From CAISGS01 sp044346445 (lineage in GTDB: Bacteria; Pseudomonadota; Alphaproteobacteria; Caulobacterales; Caulobacteraceae), in assembly GCA_044346445.1 (NCBI GenBank), contig JBIIZD010000057.1, positions 1-18,364 on the forward strand: a stretch of 18,364 bases of DNA. The letters run 5' to 3'. Position 1 is the first letter of the stretch; each line of letters begins with the position of its first letter. Below, piece by piece: positions 1-7,543 of this stretch. The translations under genes were made by a program, and so were the position numbers. The notes under the pieces were generated by a model. It had not been told where the DNA came from and did not search any database. It saw only the letters and a program-made list of their open reading frames with translations.

Positions 1-228
1 CGCGGCAATCATCGAGGCCCCGATCCGGTCCTTGACGCTGGAGATTGGATTGAAAAACTCCAGCTTGGCCAGAACCTCGCCCTTGGGCTTGAGTTCAGCG
101 GTCAGGCGCGGCAACCGCACCAGCGGCGTATTGCCGATTGTGTCGATGATAGACTCATAAATTCGCCCACGACCCGCGCGCTTATACTGGGCGGCATCAT
201 AGGCAGTGTTATTGGCAGGCGAGGTCAT
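1..228 (-). CDS. cysK: Cysteine synthase, N-terminal part (runs off left edge)
   Basis: Condenses O-acetylserine with sulfide to cysteine using PLP, in the cytoplasm. Only the first 76 residues are in the window; the rest lies beyond base 1. Visible landmarks are IGNTPLVRL at residues 31-39, the usual N-terminal signature of O-acetylserine sulfhydrylases, and SSVKDRIG at 63-70, in which Lys66 is the expected Schiff-base lysine. The ATG at 226-228 is preceded by a GAAGAGA ribosome-binding stretch. About 24 residues precede the conserved core, a slightly long N-terminus. The gene stands alone; the thiolase gene behind it ends in its own terminator, so cysK should have its own promoter between 229 and 325, where I see no convincing -35/-10 pair. 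CysK versus CysM or cystathionine beta-synthase cannot be fully settled from this fragment, but EFFNPISSVKDRIG favours CysK. Confidence 0.9.
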   Translation of the reverse strand, partial: MTSPANNTAYDAAQYKRAGRGRIYESIIDTIGNTPLVRLPRLTAELKPKGEVLAKLEFFNPISSVKDRIGASMIAA

Positions 229-325
229 AATGGCGATCTCTTCGGTTTAAACGGGGCCCTATGGCGACAGTCTATCAGGCCTGACGCGCTTGTCTTGTCG
301 ATTTACGTGCCACGCATGGCTCATG

Positions 326-358
326 AAAAAGGCGGCCGAGGCTTGACCCCGGCCGCCT
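326..358 (-). terminator. Rho-independent terminator of the thiolase gene
   Basis: A perfect 9-bp GC-rich stem (330-338 pairs with 350-358) with an 11-nt loop. Read on the minus strand it is followed by five T residues (326-330). It sits 25 bp past the thiolase stop codon and insulates cysK from the upstream genes. Confidence 0.85.
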
Positions 359-382
359 GATCTATCCTAGACAGATGTTAGG

Positions 383-1570
383 CTAGAGGACCTCAAACAG
401 GCCTGCCGCGCCCATGCCGCCGCCAATGCACATGGTCACCACGGCCAGCTTGGCACCGCGACGCTTGCCCTCCATCAAGACATGGCCTGCACAACGCGCG
501 CCGGTCATGCCAAAGGGGTGGCCGATCGCAATCGAGCCGCCATTGACATTATATTTTTCGGGATCAATGCCCAGACGGTCGCGGCTATAGAGACACTGGG
601 AGGCAAAGGCCTCGTTCAGTTCCCACAAATCAATATCCGAAACCTTCAGGCCATGGCGGGCCAAGAGGCGCGGCACGGCAAAGACCGGGCCAATGCCCAT
701 TTCATCCGGCTCGCAACCGGCTACGGCAAAGCCTCGGAATATACCCATGGGCTCAAGACCACGCTTTTCGGCCTCCTTGGCATCCATCAAGACCACAGCC
801 GCAGCACCATCGGACAATTGCGACGCATTACCGGCCGTGACAAACTTGCCAGGGCCCTTGACAGGCTGCAATGAGGACAGGCCCTCCAGCGTCGTATCGG
901 CGCGGTTGCACTCATCCTTGTCGACGACATAATCCACCAGGGACTCTTCGCCGGTAGCCTTATCGACCTTCTTCATCTTGGTCGCCATGGGGACGATTTC
1001 GTCCTTGAACAGGCCAGCGGCCTGGGCAGCAGCAATGCGCTGTTGCGAGCGCAGAGCATATTCATCCTGATATTCGCGGCTGACGCCATAACGCTCTGCA
1101 ACAATATCGGCCGTATCAATCATGGCCATCCATAGGGCGGGATGCTGGGCGAGGAGCTTTTCCTCGGTCATGCGATAGGTGTTCATCTTGCCGCTCATCT
1201 GGACCAGCGAGATGGATTCAACGCCGCCGCCAATGGCCACGGTTGCACCCTCGTTCTTGATATAATGCGCCGCCGAGGCAATCGCCTGCAGGCCCGACGA
1301 GCAGAAGCGATTAATGGTCGTCCCAGACGTGGTGATGGGCAGGCCAGCCCAGAGCGCCGCATTGCGCGCAATATTTCCGCCCGTAGCGCCTTCAGGACCG
1401 CCACAGCCCAGAATCACGTCCTCAACCTCCGCCGGATCAATCTTGGAGCGCGCCACAGCGTGCTGGATAGCGTGACCGGCCATGGCCGCCCCGTGCGTAT
1501 TGTTAAATCCGCCGCGACCAGACTTGGCCAGACCCGTGCGGGCATAGGAAACAACGACAACATCACCCAT
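383..1570 (-). CDS. Thiolase (acetyl-CoA C-acyltransferase family)
   Basis: Thiolytic cleavage of 3-ketoacyl-CoA, or the reverse condensation of acetyl-CoA; cytoplasmic. The 395-residue length is normal for the family. The catalytic set is complete: Cys90 in INRFCSSG (acyl-accepting nucleophile), His351 in the GHPFGMTGAR motif, and Cys381 in the C-terminal CIGGGMG motif. The ATG at 1568-1570 is preceded by AGAGGAAG at a good distance. It is the last gene of a minus-strand series TetR regulator - DUF1330 - thiolase, 105 bp after the DUF1330 stop, and ends in the terminator at 326-358. Whether it is a degradative FadA-type enzyme or a biosynthetic acetoacetyl-CoA thiolase cannot be told from sequence alone. 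No fadB-like partner is adjacent, although other acyl-CoA enzymes (two or three thioesterases, a dienoyl-CoA isomerase) lie further right. Confidence 0.92.
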   Translation of the reverse strand: MGDVVVVSYARTGLAKSGRGGFNNTHGAAMAGHAIQHAVARSKIDPAEVEDVILGCGGPEGATGGNIARNAALWAGLPITTSGTTINRFCSSGLQAIASAAHYIKNEGATVAIGGGVESISLVQMSGKMNTYRMTEEKLLAQHPALWMAMIDTADIVAERYGVSREYQDEYALRSQQRIAAAQAAGLFKDEIVPMATKMKKVDKATGEESLVDYVVDKDECNRADTTLEGLSSLQPVKGPGKFVTAGNASQLSDGAAAVVLMDAKEAEKRGLEPMGIFRGFAVAGCEPDEMGIGPVFAVPRLLARHGLKVSDIDLWELNEAFASQCLYSRDRLGIDPEKYNVNGGSIAIGHPFGMTGARCAGHVLMEGKRRGAKLAVVTMCIGGGMGAAGLFEVL

Positions 1571-1594
1571 GGAAGTCTTCCTCTTAATCGGTCA

Positions 1595-1611
1595 TCAAAA
1601 CCTTGGTTTGA
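1595..1611. promoter_or_regulatory. Inverted repeat upstream of thiolase, possible operator
   Basis: AAACC-TT-GGTTT (1598-1609), extended imperfectly by TCA/TGA on either side, lies 25-41 bp before the thiolase start codon. Its position fits a repressor site, and a TetR-family gene lies two genes upstream. I found no clear second copy in front of the tetR gene, so the pairing is speculative. Confidence 0.25.
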
Positions 1612-1675
1612 AACTATAAGCTACACTAGGCGAGAGCGAAGCGGGCCGCCAGATGCCGTGAACGTCAAGGGCAAT

Positions 1676-2122
1676 CTATTCGCCAAAACCTTCCCCCGGC
1701 TCTAGCGGTGCCATGCGGATCAGGCGGGAGTCGAGCACACCGGCGCTGCGGTGCTGAACCACAATGCGATAAACTGGATCAGTAACCATTTCCAAAAACG
1801 CGCCGCCGCTGGGATAGGCCGCTATAAAGGCAAGGTCCCAGGCCTCAATCTGCGGTCCGGTCACGACAAGGTCAGGACGCCCCGCCCAGATCTGTTGTCC
1901 GCCAACGCGCTTGAAAACCGGCGCACTTTCACGGCCATAAGCGCGATAAGCCTCAAGGCCGGTTCGCTTTAAGTCCCGATCAGGATGGTCTTCGGTATAG
2001 AGGGCCATGTCCCGCAGACGGATCAGATTGAGCATATGCACCGGCTGGTCGCGCGGCAGGGCCTTGAACTGATCAAATTGGGCGCGGCTAGGGTCTATGG
2101 CACCGTTAAGGCTAAACGTCAT
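1676..2122 (-). CDS. DUF1330 family protein
   Basis: A small soluble protein of 148 residues from the chosen start, with the DUF1330 pattern of a ferredoxin-like alpha/beta fold: a PVHMLNLIRL strand near the N-terminus, an AYRAYGRESAPVFKRVGG helix-strand, and a C-terminal FLEMVTDPVYRIVVQHR segment typical of the family. The function of DUF1330 proteins is unknown; none is assigned here. I chose the ATG at 2120-2122 because GGAG lies 12 bases before it and the family core starts soon after. A frame extending 17 residues further upstream has no family match. It lies 68 bp downstream of the TetR-type gene and 105 bp upstream of the thiolase on the same strand, so co-transcription is plausible. 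Confidence 0.75.
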   Translation of the reverse strand: MTFSLNGAIDPSRAQFDQFKALPRDQPVHMLNLIRLRDMALYTEDHPDRDLKRTGLEAYRAYGRESAPVFKRVGGQQIWAGRPDLVVTGPQIEAWDLAFIAAYPSGGAFLEMVTDPVYRIVVQHRSAGVLDSRLIRMAPLEPGEGFGE

Positions 2123-2190
2123 GCGTCTGTCACTCCAAGCATTTGCGCGCCAGACTATAGGACAATCGGCCAAGCGCCAGAGCTAGCCGA

Positions 2191-2838
2191 TCAGGCCTCA
2201 GGCCAGGGGTCCTGCACTGCGCCCTTACGATTGAGCATATGGGTGACGCGCTTAATCACAGCCAGCAGATTATCGGTGCGTTGCTGAATATTATAGGTCA
2301 CGCCGCCCCGGGCTAGGCCTTCCAACATAAAGCGCGCCAGATCGCGGCTGGCCTGAAAGCGCGGGCCTGAACCGGCCCGCACCAGGGCCGCAAACTGATC
2401 GCCAACCTGCACCAGATCAAAGGCCGCCTGAGCCGCCGCCAAACGCGACCTTACACTGGCATCGGTGCGCGCGACCGCCTCTAGCTCGGCAAAGGCGATA
2501 AAGGGCGGGGTGTGAAGCAGTCGCCAATAGGCATCAATGGCATGTTCGCTGACATCTTCGCCAGGTGCCAGATCGCTCGCGGCCGCTTTGAACAGGACTG
2601 TGCGCTCGGCCTGAATATGCTCGATAGCGGCCTCGACCAGGGCCTCGCGGGTGGCAAAATGATACAGCATGGCCCCGCGGGTCAGGTCTGCGGCCTCGGC
2701 AATCTTGGCATTGGTCGCGGCATGATAGCCAATCTCGACAAACAAGATCAGGGCCACGTCTAGAATGCGGGCGCGCGTCCGCACGGACTTGGGCGTGCCC
2801 TTGGCTCCGTGAGCCTCAGTAATCTTCTGATCAGCCAT
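2191..2838 (-). CDS. TetR-family transcriptional regulator
   Basis: A 215-residue one-component regulator. Residues about 20-65 form the TetR DNA-binding domain: the TRARILDVALILFVEIGYHA helix, then a helix-turn-helix around residues 42-61 ending in LYHFATREALVEAA, the family hallmark. The remaining ~150 residues are a helical ligand-binding and dimerisation domain with no recognisable ligand signature. The ATG at 2836-2838 is preferred over an in-frame GTG at 2851-2853 because GGGAG lies 4-5 bases before the ATG. It is divergent from the phosphoesterase gene at 3030 and leads the DUF1330 and thiolase genes. Likely targets are its own promoter, the thiolase, or both; an acyl-CoA or fatty-acid ligand would suit the neighbours but is inference. 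Confidence 0.88.
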   Translation of the reverse strand: MADQKITEAHGAKGTPKSVRTRARILDVALILFVEIGYHAATNAKIAEAADLTRGAMLYHFATREALVEAAIEHIQAERTVLFKAAASDLAPGEDVSEHAIDAYWRLLHTPPFIAFAELEAVARTDASVRSRLAAAQAAFDLVQVGDQFAALVRAGSGPRFQASRDLARFMLEGLARGGVTYNIQQRTDNLLAVIKRVTHMLNRKGAVQDPWPEA

Positions 2839-2934
2839 GGCACTCCCTAGCACAACCGATTGGCGTTTCCCAGATCAGGCGGTGCATACCAAAGCCCACC
2901 CATTGCCCAGGCCTTGGTCACGCCGCATACGGAA

Positions 2935-3004
2935 TATAATCGCTGTTTTCACAAAACCGACATGCAATCACCCTAAGCGAAGGCTTATAGCCCAGGTCCT
3001 GGGC
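2935..3004 (+). promoter_or_regulatory. Putative promoter/operator region of the plcP-like operon
   Basis: Four weak signals lie in the divergent 191-bp gap. TATAAT is at 2935-2940 with a poor TTGGTC -35 about 15 bp upstream. An inverted repeat GTTTT-CAC-AAAAC is at 2945-2957. TTTTCAC-AAAA-CCGACAT at 2946-2963 matches a two-repeat Pho box (CTGTCAT-N4-CTGTCAT) at 9 of 14 positions. A perfect palindrome GCCCAGG-T-CCTGGGC is at 2990-3004, directly after a TTATAG. The degenerate Pho-box match is weak enough to be chance; the palindrome is the cleanest element. Confidence 0.35.
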
Positions 3005-3029
3005 GGTTGTTCAGCATGACGGGGCCAGT

Positions 3030-3851
3030 ATGGACGACGCGCCACTCTATCGTTTTCGAACTGTATTTATTTCTGATGTCCATCTGGGCACCCGCGGTTG
3101 CCAGGCTGAGATCTTGCTGGACTTCATCCGCAATATTGAGTGCGAACACCTGTTTCTTGTCGGCGATATTATTGATGGCTGGAAGCTCAAGGGCGGGTGG
3201 CACTGGCCGCAGTCGCACAATGATGTCGTGCAAAAAGTGCTGAGAATGGCCCGAAAAGGCGTCAAGATTACCTATGTGCCCGGCAATCATGATGAGGTCG
3301 CCAGAGACTATTGCGGCATTCATTTTGGCGGTGTGGTCGTAGCCCGTGACGCCATTCATACCACAGCCGATGGCAGGCGGTTCTTGGTCACGCATGGCGA
3401 TGAGTTTGACGGCGTGGTGCAACATGCGCGCTGGCTGGCCTTTTTGGGCGACTGGGCCTATCGCAGCATCCTGGCGCTCAATACCTTGTTCAATCATGCC
3501 CGGCGCAAGATGGGGTTTGGTTATTGGAGCCTGTCGGCGTTTTTGAAGTCACGGGTCAAGAATGCCCTGCAATTTATCGAGAATTTTGAGGGTGCTGTCG
3601 CTGACGAGGCTCGCCGCCGGGGGGTTGACGGCGTCATATGTGGGCATATTCACAAGGCGGAGATGCGTGACATTGACGGTATCGCCTATATAAACGATGG
3701 CGATTGGGTAGAAAGCTGCACAGCGCTTGTCGAACACAAGGACGGGCGGCTTGAGATTTTGGAGTGGGCGAAAATGCGATCCTGGTCGGTTATAGATCGC
3801 AGACTTGGTCAGCCCGGGGCTGTGGCCTTGGAAACCGGTGCCGCAGCCTGA
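3030..3851 (+). CDS. plcP: Metallophosphoesterase, probable phospholipase C PlcP (LpxH-like fold)
   Basis: A 273-residue calcineurin-like phosphoesterase without signal peptide, of the UDP-2,3-diacylglucosamine hydrolase-like group (COG2908). All metal-binding motifs are present: SDVHLG (Asp16, His18), GDIIDG (Asp46), GNHDE (Asn87, His88), HGDEFD (His122) and GHIH (His206, His208). Such proteins are often annotated LpxH, but the relative PlcP of Sinorhizobium meliloti is a phosphate-starvation-induced phospholipase C that turns phosphatidylcholine and other phospholipids into diacylglycerol. The next gene is a GT4 glycosyltransferase coupled by TGATG, the arrangement known for plcP-agt in alphaproteobacteria, which is why I prefer PlcP. 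The convergent neighbours are phosphate-uptake genes. No strong ribosome-binding site precedes the ATG at 3030 (only a GGGG run). The alternative is a true LpxH; an lpx gene context, absent here, would support that. Confidence 0.72.
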   Translation: MDDAPLYRFRTVFISDVHLGTRGCQAEILLDFIRNIECEHLFLVGDIIDGWKLKGGWHWPQSHNDVVQKVLRMARKGVKITYVPGNHDEVARDYCGIHFGGVVVARDAIHTTADGRRFLVTHGDEFDGVVQHARWLAFLGDWAYRSILALNTLFNHARRKMGFGYWSLSAFLKSRVKNALQFIENFEGAVADEARRRGVDGVICGHIHKAEMRDIDGIAYINDGDWVESCTALVEHKDGRLEILEWAKMRSWSVIDRRLGQPGAVALETGAAA

Positions 3852-4954
3852 TGCGAATCCTGCTGGCAACCGATGCCTGGGAACCTCAGGTCAATGGCGT
3901 GGTGCGCACCCTTGTGCGCACAATTGCCGAGTGCCGCGCGCTTGGCCATCAAGTTGATATAATCTCGCCCGAGCAGTTCAAGACCTTTCCACTGCCGATG
4001 TATCCCGAAATCCGGCTGGCGGTCGGGGCTTATGAGCCGATCCAAGATCGCTTCAAATCGTTTGAGCCAGAAGCCATCCACATTGCCACCGAAGGCCCGA
4101 TTGGCCTGGCCGCACGGCGGATCTGCCTAGAATGGAAGCTGCCCTTCACCACCAGTTATCATACCAAATTCCCAGAATATGTCTCTGCCCGCGTGCCACT
4201 GCCGCTCGCGGCGGGCTATGCCTATATGCGCTGGTTCCACGAGCCGTCGGGACGCCTAATGGTGGCCACGCCGTCCTTTCGCGACGAGCTATTAGCGCGC
4301 GGCTTTCGCAATATCTCGCCCTGGACGCGCGGCGTGGATACAGACCTGTTTCGTCCTATCGGTATGAATGGCCGCGAGGGCGTGTTTGGCGACCTGCCCC
4401 GGCCGATCTGGCTCAATGTCGGCCGTATTGCGGTGGAAAAGAATATCGAGACCTTTTTGCAAATGGACCTGCCTGGCACCAAGGTGGTGGTCGGCGACGG
4501 ACCGCAAAAAGACGAACTCATGGCCAAATATCCAGAGGCTGTATTTGCTGGGGCGCGGTTTGGCGATGATCTGGCCGCCCACTTTGCCGATGCCGACGTC
4601 TTTGTGTTTCCGTCCCTGACCGACACATTCGGGCTGGTGATCTTGGAAGCCATGGGCTGTGGCACGCCGGTCGCGGCCTTTAAGGCCCCAGGCCCGATTG
4701 ATATTATCCCAGGCTCTGGCGCAGGGGTGTTGGCGCAGGCCGACAGCCTGGAAGATCTGGCCCAGGCCTGTCTAGATTGCCTAAAGCTGGACCGGCGCGC
4801 CGTGCGGGCCTTTGCCGAGACCTATTCCTGGCGCGCCTCGACCGAAGAATTCATCCGCAATCTTCAGCCCTATCCAGAACCGGAAAAGGCCAGATTTTGG
4901 CGCAGGCTGCGGCGACTGACCCGGCTTCGTAACCGCACCCCACAGCCGGACTAG
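3851..4954 (+). CDS. agt: GT4 glycosyltransferase, probable diacylglycerol glycosyltransferase Agt
   Basis: A 367-residue GT-B glycosyltransferase. The N-terminal acceptor domain opens with the first Rossmann strand MRILLATDAW and an EPQVNGVVRTL loop (residues 11-21), and carries TTSYHTKFPEY (100-110). The C-terminal donor domain has LNVGRIAVEKN (188-198) and TDTFGLVILEAMGCGTP (257-273), where Asp258 and Glu266 form the E-x7-E-type motif. It starts at the ATG overlapping the previous TGA (TGATG, 3849-3853), so translation is coupled; a longer frame starting at 3764 lies inside the phosphoesterase gene and is rejected. In the known pathway Agt puts glucuronic acid or galactose on the diacylglycerol released by PlcP, making phosphorus-free membrane lipids. 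Donor and acceptor here are inferred from gene order and family; a mannosyl- or sulfoquinovosyl-transferase is possible. A terminator follows 24 bp after the stop. Confidence 0.72.
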   Translation: MRILLATDAWEPQVNGVVRTLVRTIAECRALGHQVDIISPEQFKTFPLPMYPEIRLAVGAYEPIQDRFKSFEPEAIHIATEGPIGLAARRICLEWKLPFTTSYHTKFPEYVSARVPLPLAAGYAYMRWFHEPSGRLMVATPSFRDELLARGFRNISPWTRGVDTDLFRPIGMNGREGVFGDLPRPIWLNVGRIAVEKNIETFLQMDLPGTKVVVGDGPQKDELMAKYPEAVFAGARFGDDLAAHFADADVFVFPSLTDTFGLVILEAMGCGTPVAAFKAPGPIDIIPGSGAGVLAQADSLEDLAQACLDCLKLDRRAVRAFAETYSWRASTEEFIRNLQPYPEPEKARFWRRLRRLTRLRNRTPQPD

Positions 4955-4978
4955 CCAAACCAGGCTTCAAACAAGCAA

Positions 4979-5011
4979 AAACCCCCGCAGCCGATCTGGC
5001 CACGGGGGTTT
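4979..5011. terminator. Bidirectional rho-independent terminator
   Basis: AAACCCCCG (4979-4987) pairs perfectly with CGGGGGTTT (5003-5011) across a 15-nt loop. The plus strand continues into TCTTT and the minus strand into TTTGCTTG, so it can stop both the plus-strand glycosyltransferase transcript and the minus-strand pstS transcript, which converge here. Confidence 0.88.
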
Positions 5012-5031
5012 CTTTGGATCAAGCCGACGCC

Positions 5032-6072
5032 TTAAGAGGTTGGGCGGCCCATGGCTGGCAGACTATCGGCCAGCGCCTTATTGGCATTGTGCAGACCGCC
5101 TGGCAGGGGGATCAGGCCCCGGCCTTGCAGATAGCCGCCGCGGCCCGTCGCCGCATCCGACACATATTCCTGAACAAATTCGCGCAGGCCAGGTGTTACG
5201 CCGATCATCGACTTCTTCACATAGATAAACAGCGAGCGTGACAGGGGATAGGAACCATCAGCAATCGCGCTGGCGGTCGGGCGAACACCATTGACGGTCG
5301 CGCCCTTAACCTTGTCGGTGTTTTCTTCCAGGAAGGAATAGCCAAACACGCCCATAGCGCCGGGGGTCTTGGTCAGGGTGGCGACAATGGCATTGTCATT
5401 TTCGCCAGCATCAATCCAGCCGCCATCTTCGCGCAGCTTATCGACCCTTTGCTTGAACAGCTTTTCATTGTCCGAGCGGATCGCGTCCAGGGTCGGGAAT
5501 TTGCGGGCACCGGCCTCAATGCCCAGTTCAACAAACGCATCGCGCGTGCCCGAGGTTGGCGGCGGGCCATAGACCAGGATGCGGTTACCCGGCAGGCCGG
5601 CACCGATTTCGTCCCAGGTCTTGTAGGGATTCTTAACAAACTCGCCGCCGCGCAGGACCGTAGCCGCCAGACCCAGATAGAGGTGCTCGGTCTTGAAATT
5701 ATAGTCGCCGCCGTCCTTGTCGATGGCAATGACAATGCCGTCAAAGCCGATCTTGATCTGGACGATGTCCTTGACGCCCTTTTGCTGGCAGGCGTCAAAC
5801 TCACTGCGCTTCATGGGGCGCGAAGCATTGGCAATGTCGGGGAAACCTTCGCCCGAGCCGCTGCAAAACAGCTTGATGCCGCCGCCAGTGCCCAAAGATT
5901 CGATCTTGGGAGCCTTGCGGCCGGTCTTTTTGGCGAAGTTTTCGGCAACGCGGGTGGAGAAGGGAAATACGGTCGAAGAGCCCGCAGCCCAGATATAGTC
6001 ACGGGCCGCCTGAGCGCCATTGGCCGAGGCCAGGATGGCTGCGGCTGCGGCAAGGGCAAGATATTTTTTCAT
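5032..6072 (-). CDS. pstS: Phosphate-binding periplasmic protein PstS
   Basis: A 346-residue periplasmic solute-binding protein. The N-terminus MKKYLALAAAAAILASANG ending in AQA-A is a Sec signal peptide with a likely cut near residue 23. The mature protein starts with YIWAAGSSTVFPFS, the phosphate-loop pattern of PstS proteins, followed by GTGGGIKLFCSG, DIANASRP and PPPTSGTRDAF, three further segments that line the phosphate pocket in the family. The ATG at 6070-6072 is preferred over one 13 codons upstream because the signal peptide then begins immediately and AGGGA lies 11 bases before it. The gene follows the porin by 101 bp on the same strand, separated by a strong hairpin, and is closed by the bidirectional terminator. 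No pstC, pstA, pstB or phoU is present, so it must work with a transporter encoded elsewhere or act as a separate scavenging protein. Regulation probably comes from the Pho-box array upstream of the porin. Confidence 0.9.
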   Translation of the reverse strand: MKKYLALAAAAAILASANGAQAARDYIWAAGSSTVFPFSTRVAENFAKKTGRKAPKIESLGTGGGIKLFCSGSGEGFPDIANASRPMKRSEFDACQQKGVKDIVQIKIGFDGIVIAIDKDGGDYNFKTEHLYLGLAATVLRGGEFVKNPYKTWDEIGAGLPGNRILVYGPPPTSGTRDAFVELGIEAGARKFPTLDAIRSDNEKLFKQRVDKLREDGGWIDAGENDNAIVATLTKTPGAMGVFGYSFLEENTDKVKGATVNGVRPTASAIADGSYPLSRSLFIYVKKSMIGVTPGLREFVQEYVSDAATGRGGYLQGRGLIPLPGGLHNANKALADSLPAMGRPTS

Positions 6073-6133
6073 GAGAAGATCATCCCTGTCAGTGGTTGGC
6101 AGACTGGGCATCCAGAACCGTCTGGAGCCCTAA

Positions 6134-6168
6134 GGCGAATGGTTCGCCGGGAAACCCAGCGAACCATT
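6134..6168 (-). other. Porin-pstS intergenic hairpin with two alternative folds
   Basis: A perfect 10-bp stem (6138-6147 with 6159-6168, 11-nt loop) lies 5 bp after the porin stop. Part of it can instead form a tight hairpin GGCGAA-TGG-TTCGCC (6134-6148), so the folds exclude each other. No T-run follows on the minus strand, so it is not a standard terminator. An mRNA-stabilising or attenuating element between porin and pstS is the likeliest reading. Confidence 0.5.
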
Positions 6169-6173
6169 ATGGT

Positions 6174-7472
6174 TTAGAAATCAATCTGAGCGCGCATTTG
6201 TAGCTGCTTCAGATGAATATCCGAATTGGCGACCGGATTGTTAAACTTACCATCGGTATAATTGATCATGAAGCGGACATACGAGATGGGATAATAGGTA
6301 ATCCCGGCAGTGACGCCATTATACTTGCCCGCCAGATTGGTCGCTGACTTGCTTGACGTATAGGCATCGCTGAGGTCGGTATAATCATAACGAAGGCCAA
6401 GGACAATGCCGCCCGTGCCGCCCGCTGTGATTGGGTTAAGTATTTTTGTGCGACCAAACTCGCCCTTGGCAGCATCATAATTGCGGGTCTCACCGGTTGG
6501 CGACCAGGTGGCGAATACATAACCAACCTTGGCATGGCCATCGCGAATGCCCGCGCCTGCGAACGTGTTGTACTGGATGTCGGCATATTCGGCCTGGACC
6601 GAAACAGGACCGTGAACCCAGGCGGCTTCACCCGCAATCGTGGTGTCCTTATCGGCAATGGCACTGGAGGTCATATAGGCGCCAGAGGTGCCGAAACTGG
6701 TCAGCGGGCGGATCGCATAAGCAAAAGCGGACTGATTGCCGCGTTCGCGATAACGCACCGAGGCGGCAATATGCACCTTGTCGTCATCGGTCAGTATGGG
6801 CGCATAGCTGGCGCGGCCGGTATAGACCATTTGTTCCTTGCTGTTACAGGTCGTGCCCTGCCCGGCAACGGCGGCGCCGCCCTGCACATTGGCCACGCAG
6901 CCCTGGTTTATGTCACTGGAGTTAAGGCTATTGCCTTGGACCGCCCCCGTCAGGGTCCAGTCTGGACCATTGGTCTTGACCACCGCGCCAAGCAGATAGG
7001 AGTCCACGCCCATATCGCCATAAGGGCCACGATCCATAAACTCGGTAAAGCGGGTCGAGGTCAGGTTCTCAAGGCCCGCGGCCTTGATGTTACCAAACAT
7101 GAGCGAGGTGGTTTCCGTCGGCTTGTATTCGATCACGGCGTCATCCCAGGACGAGGTGCCGCCATTCACAAAGCCGCCTTCAAACTTGTAGGCGAATTTA
7201 GAATTGAGCTTGCCTTCAACCCCGATAAAGGCCTGACGGCCCCGAATATTGCGGGTCTGGAAATCGGTCAGCGAACCGGAACGGTCAACCTCTTGGAACA
7301 CGGCGTCCACCAGAAGACGGCCACGCATCTTGAAACTGACATCATCATTGGAAAATTCGGGGGCCCCCTTCCACTTGGTGGTGAGTTCCTGCGCCTGGGC
7401 CGCAAAGCCAAGACCGAAGCTGAGTGCGAGACTCAAGGCTGCTCCCCCGAGCAGTATGGACTTAATCCGCAT
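6174..7472 (-). CDS. Outer-membrane porin of the phosphate-selective OprO/OprP family
   Basis: A 432-residue protein with a signal peptide (MRIKSILLGGAAL, cut near AQA-Q), followed by alternating polar and hydrophobic strands of a beta-barrel, and ending in Phe (QMRAQIDF), the C-terminal signature recognised by the BAM machinery. The stretch FKMRGRLLVDAVFQEVD near the mature N-terminus, then RRAFIG-like RGRQAFIGVEGKL and FEGGFVNG, resembles Porin_O_P members. I start at the ATG 7470-7472 because AGGGA lies 9 bases before it; the ATG three codons earlier (7479-7481) directly abuts the AGGGA and is too close. A four-repeat Pho-box array lies upstream and pstS follows, so phosphate or polyphosphate uptake across the outer membrane is the likely role. 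Pore selectivity is inferred from context; basic residues in a central loop were not mapped. Two cysteines in CVANVQGG...TTCNS may close a surface loop. Confidence 0.82.
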   Translation of the reverse strand: MRIKSILLGGAALSLALSFGLGFAAQAQELTTKWKGAPEFSNDDVSFKMRGRLLVDAVFQEVDRSGSLTDFQTRNIRGRQAFIGVEGKLNSKFAYKFEGGFVNGGTSSWDDAVIEYKPTETTSLMFGNIKAAGLENLTSTRFTEFMDRGPYGDMGVDSYLLGAVVKTNGPDWTLTGAVQGNSLNSSDINQGCVANVQGGAAVAGQGTTCNSKEQMVYTGRASYAPILTDDDKVHIAASVRYRERGNQSAFAYAIRPLTSFGTSGAYMTSSAIADKDTTIAGEAAWVHGPVSVQAEYADIQYNTFAGAGIRDGHAKVGYVFATWSPTGETRNYDAAKGEFGRTKILNPITAGGTGGIVLGLRYDYTDLSDAYTSSKSATNLAGKYNGVTAGITYYPISYVRFMINYTDGKFNNPVANSDIHLKQLQMRAQIDF

Positions 7473-7543
7473 AATATTCATTCCCTGTGAAATTCAAGCT
7501 GACACAAGGCCAGGTCAGCACAGGGGGTGGATAACTGTTAGTT

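Noticed and set aside
2946..2963. Pho box in front of the plcP-like gene
   Set aside because: TTTTCAC-AAAA-CCGACAT matches only 9 of 14 positions and is followed by a poor -10; within a gap of this size it could be chance. Kept only as a weak note in the promoter entry.
3764..3850. Upstream extension of the glycosyltransferase by 29 residues
   Set aside because: It lies inside the phosphoesterase gene in another frame, and the fold's first strand starts exactly at the ATG in TGATG (3851).
6534..7490. Plus-strand open frame of about 318 codons opposite the porin gene
   Set aside because: No family-like sequence or ribosome-binding site; the minus-strand porin has a signal peptide, a beta-barrel pattern and a terminal Phe. 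GC-rich antisense shadow.
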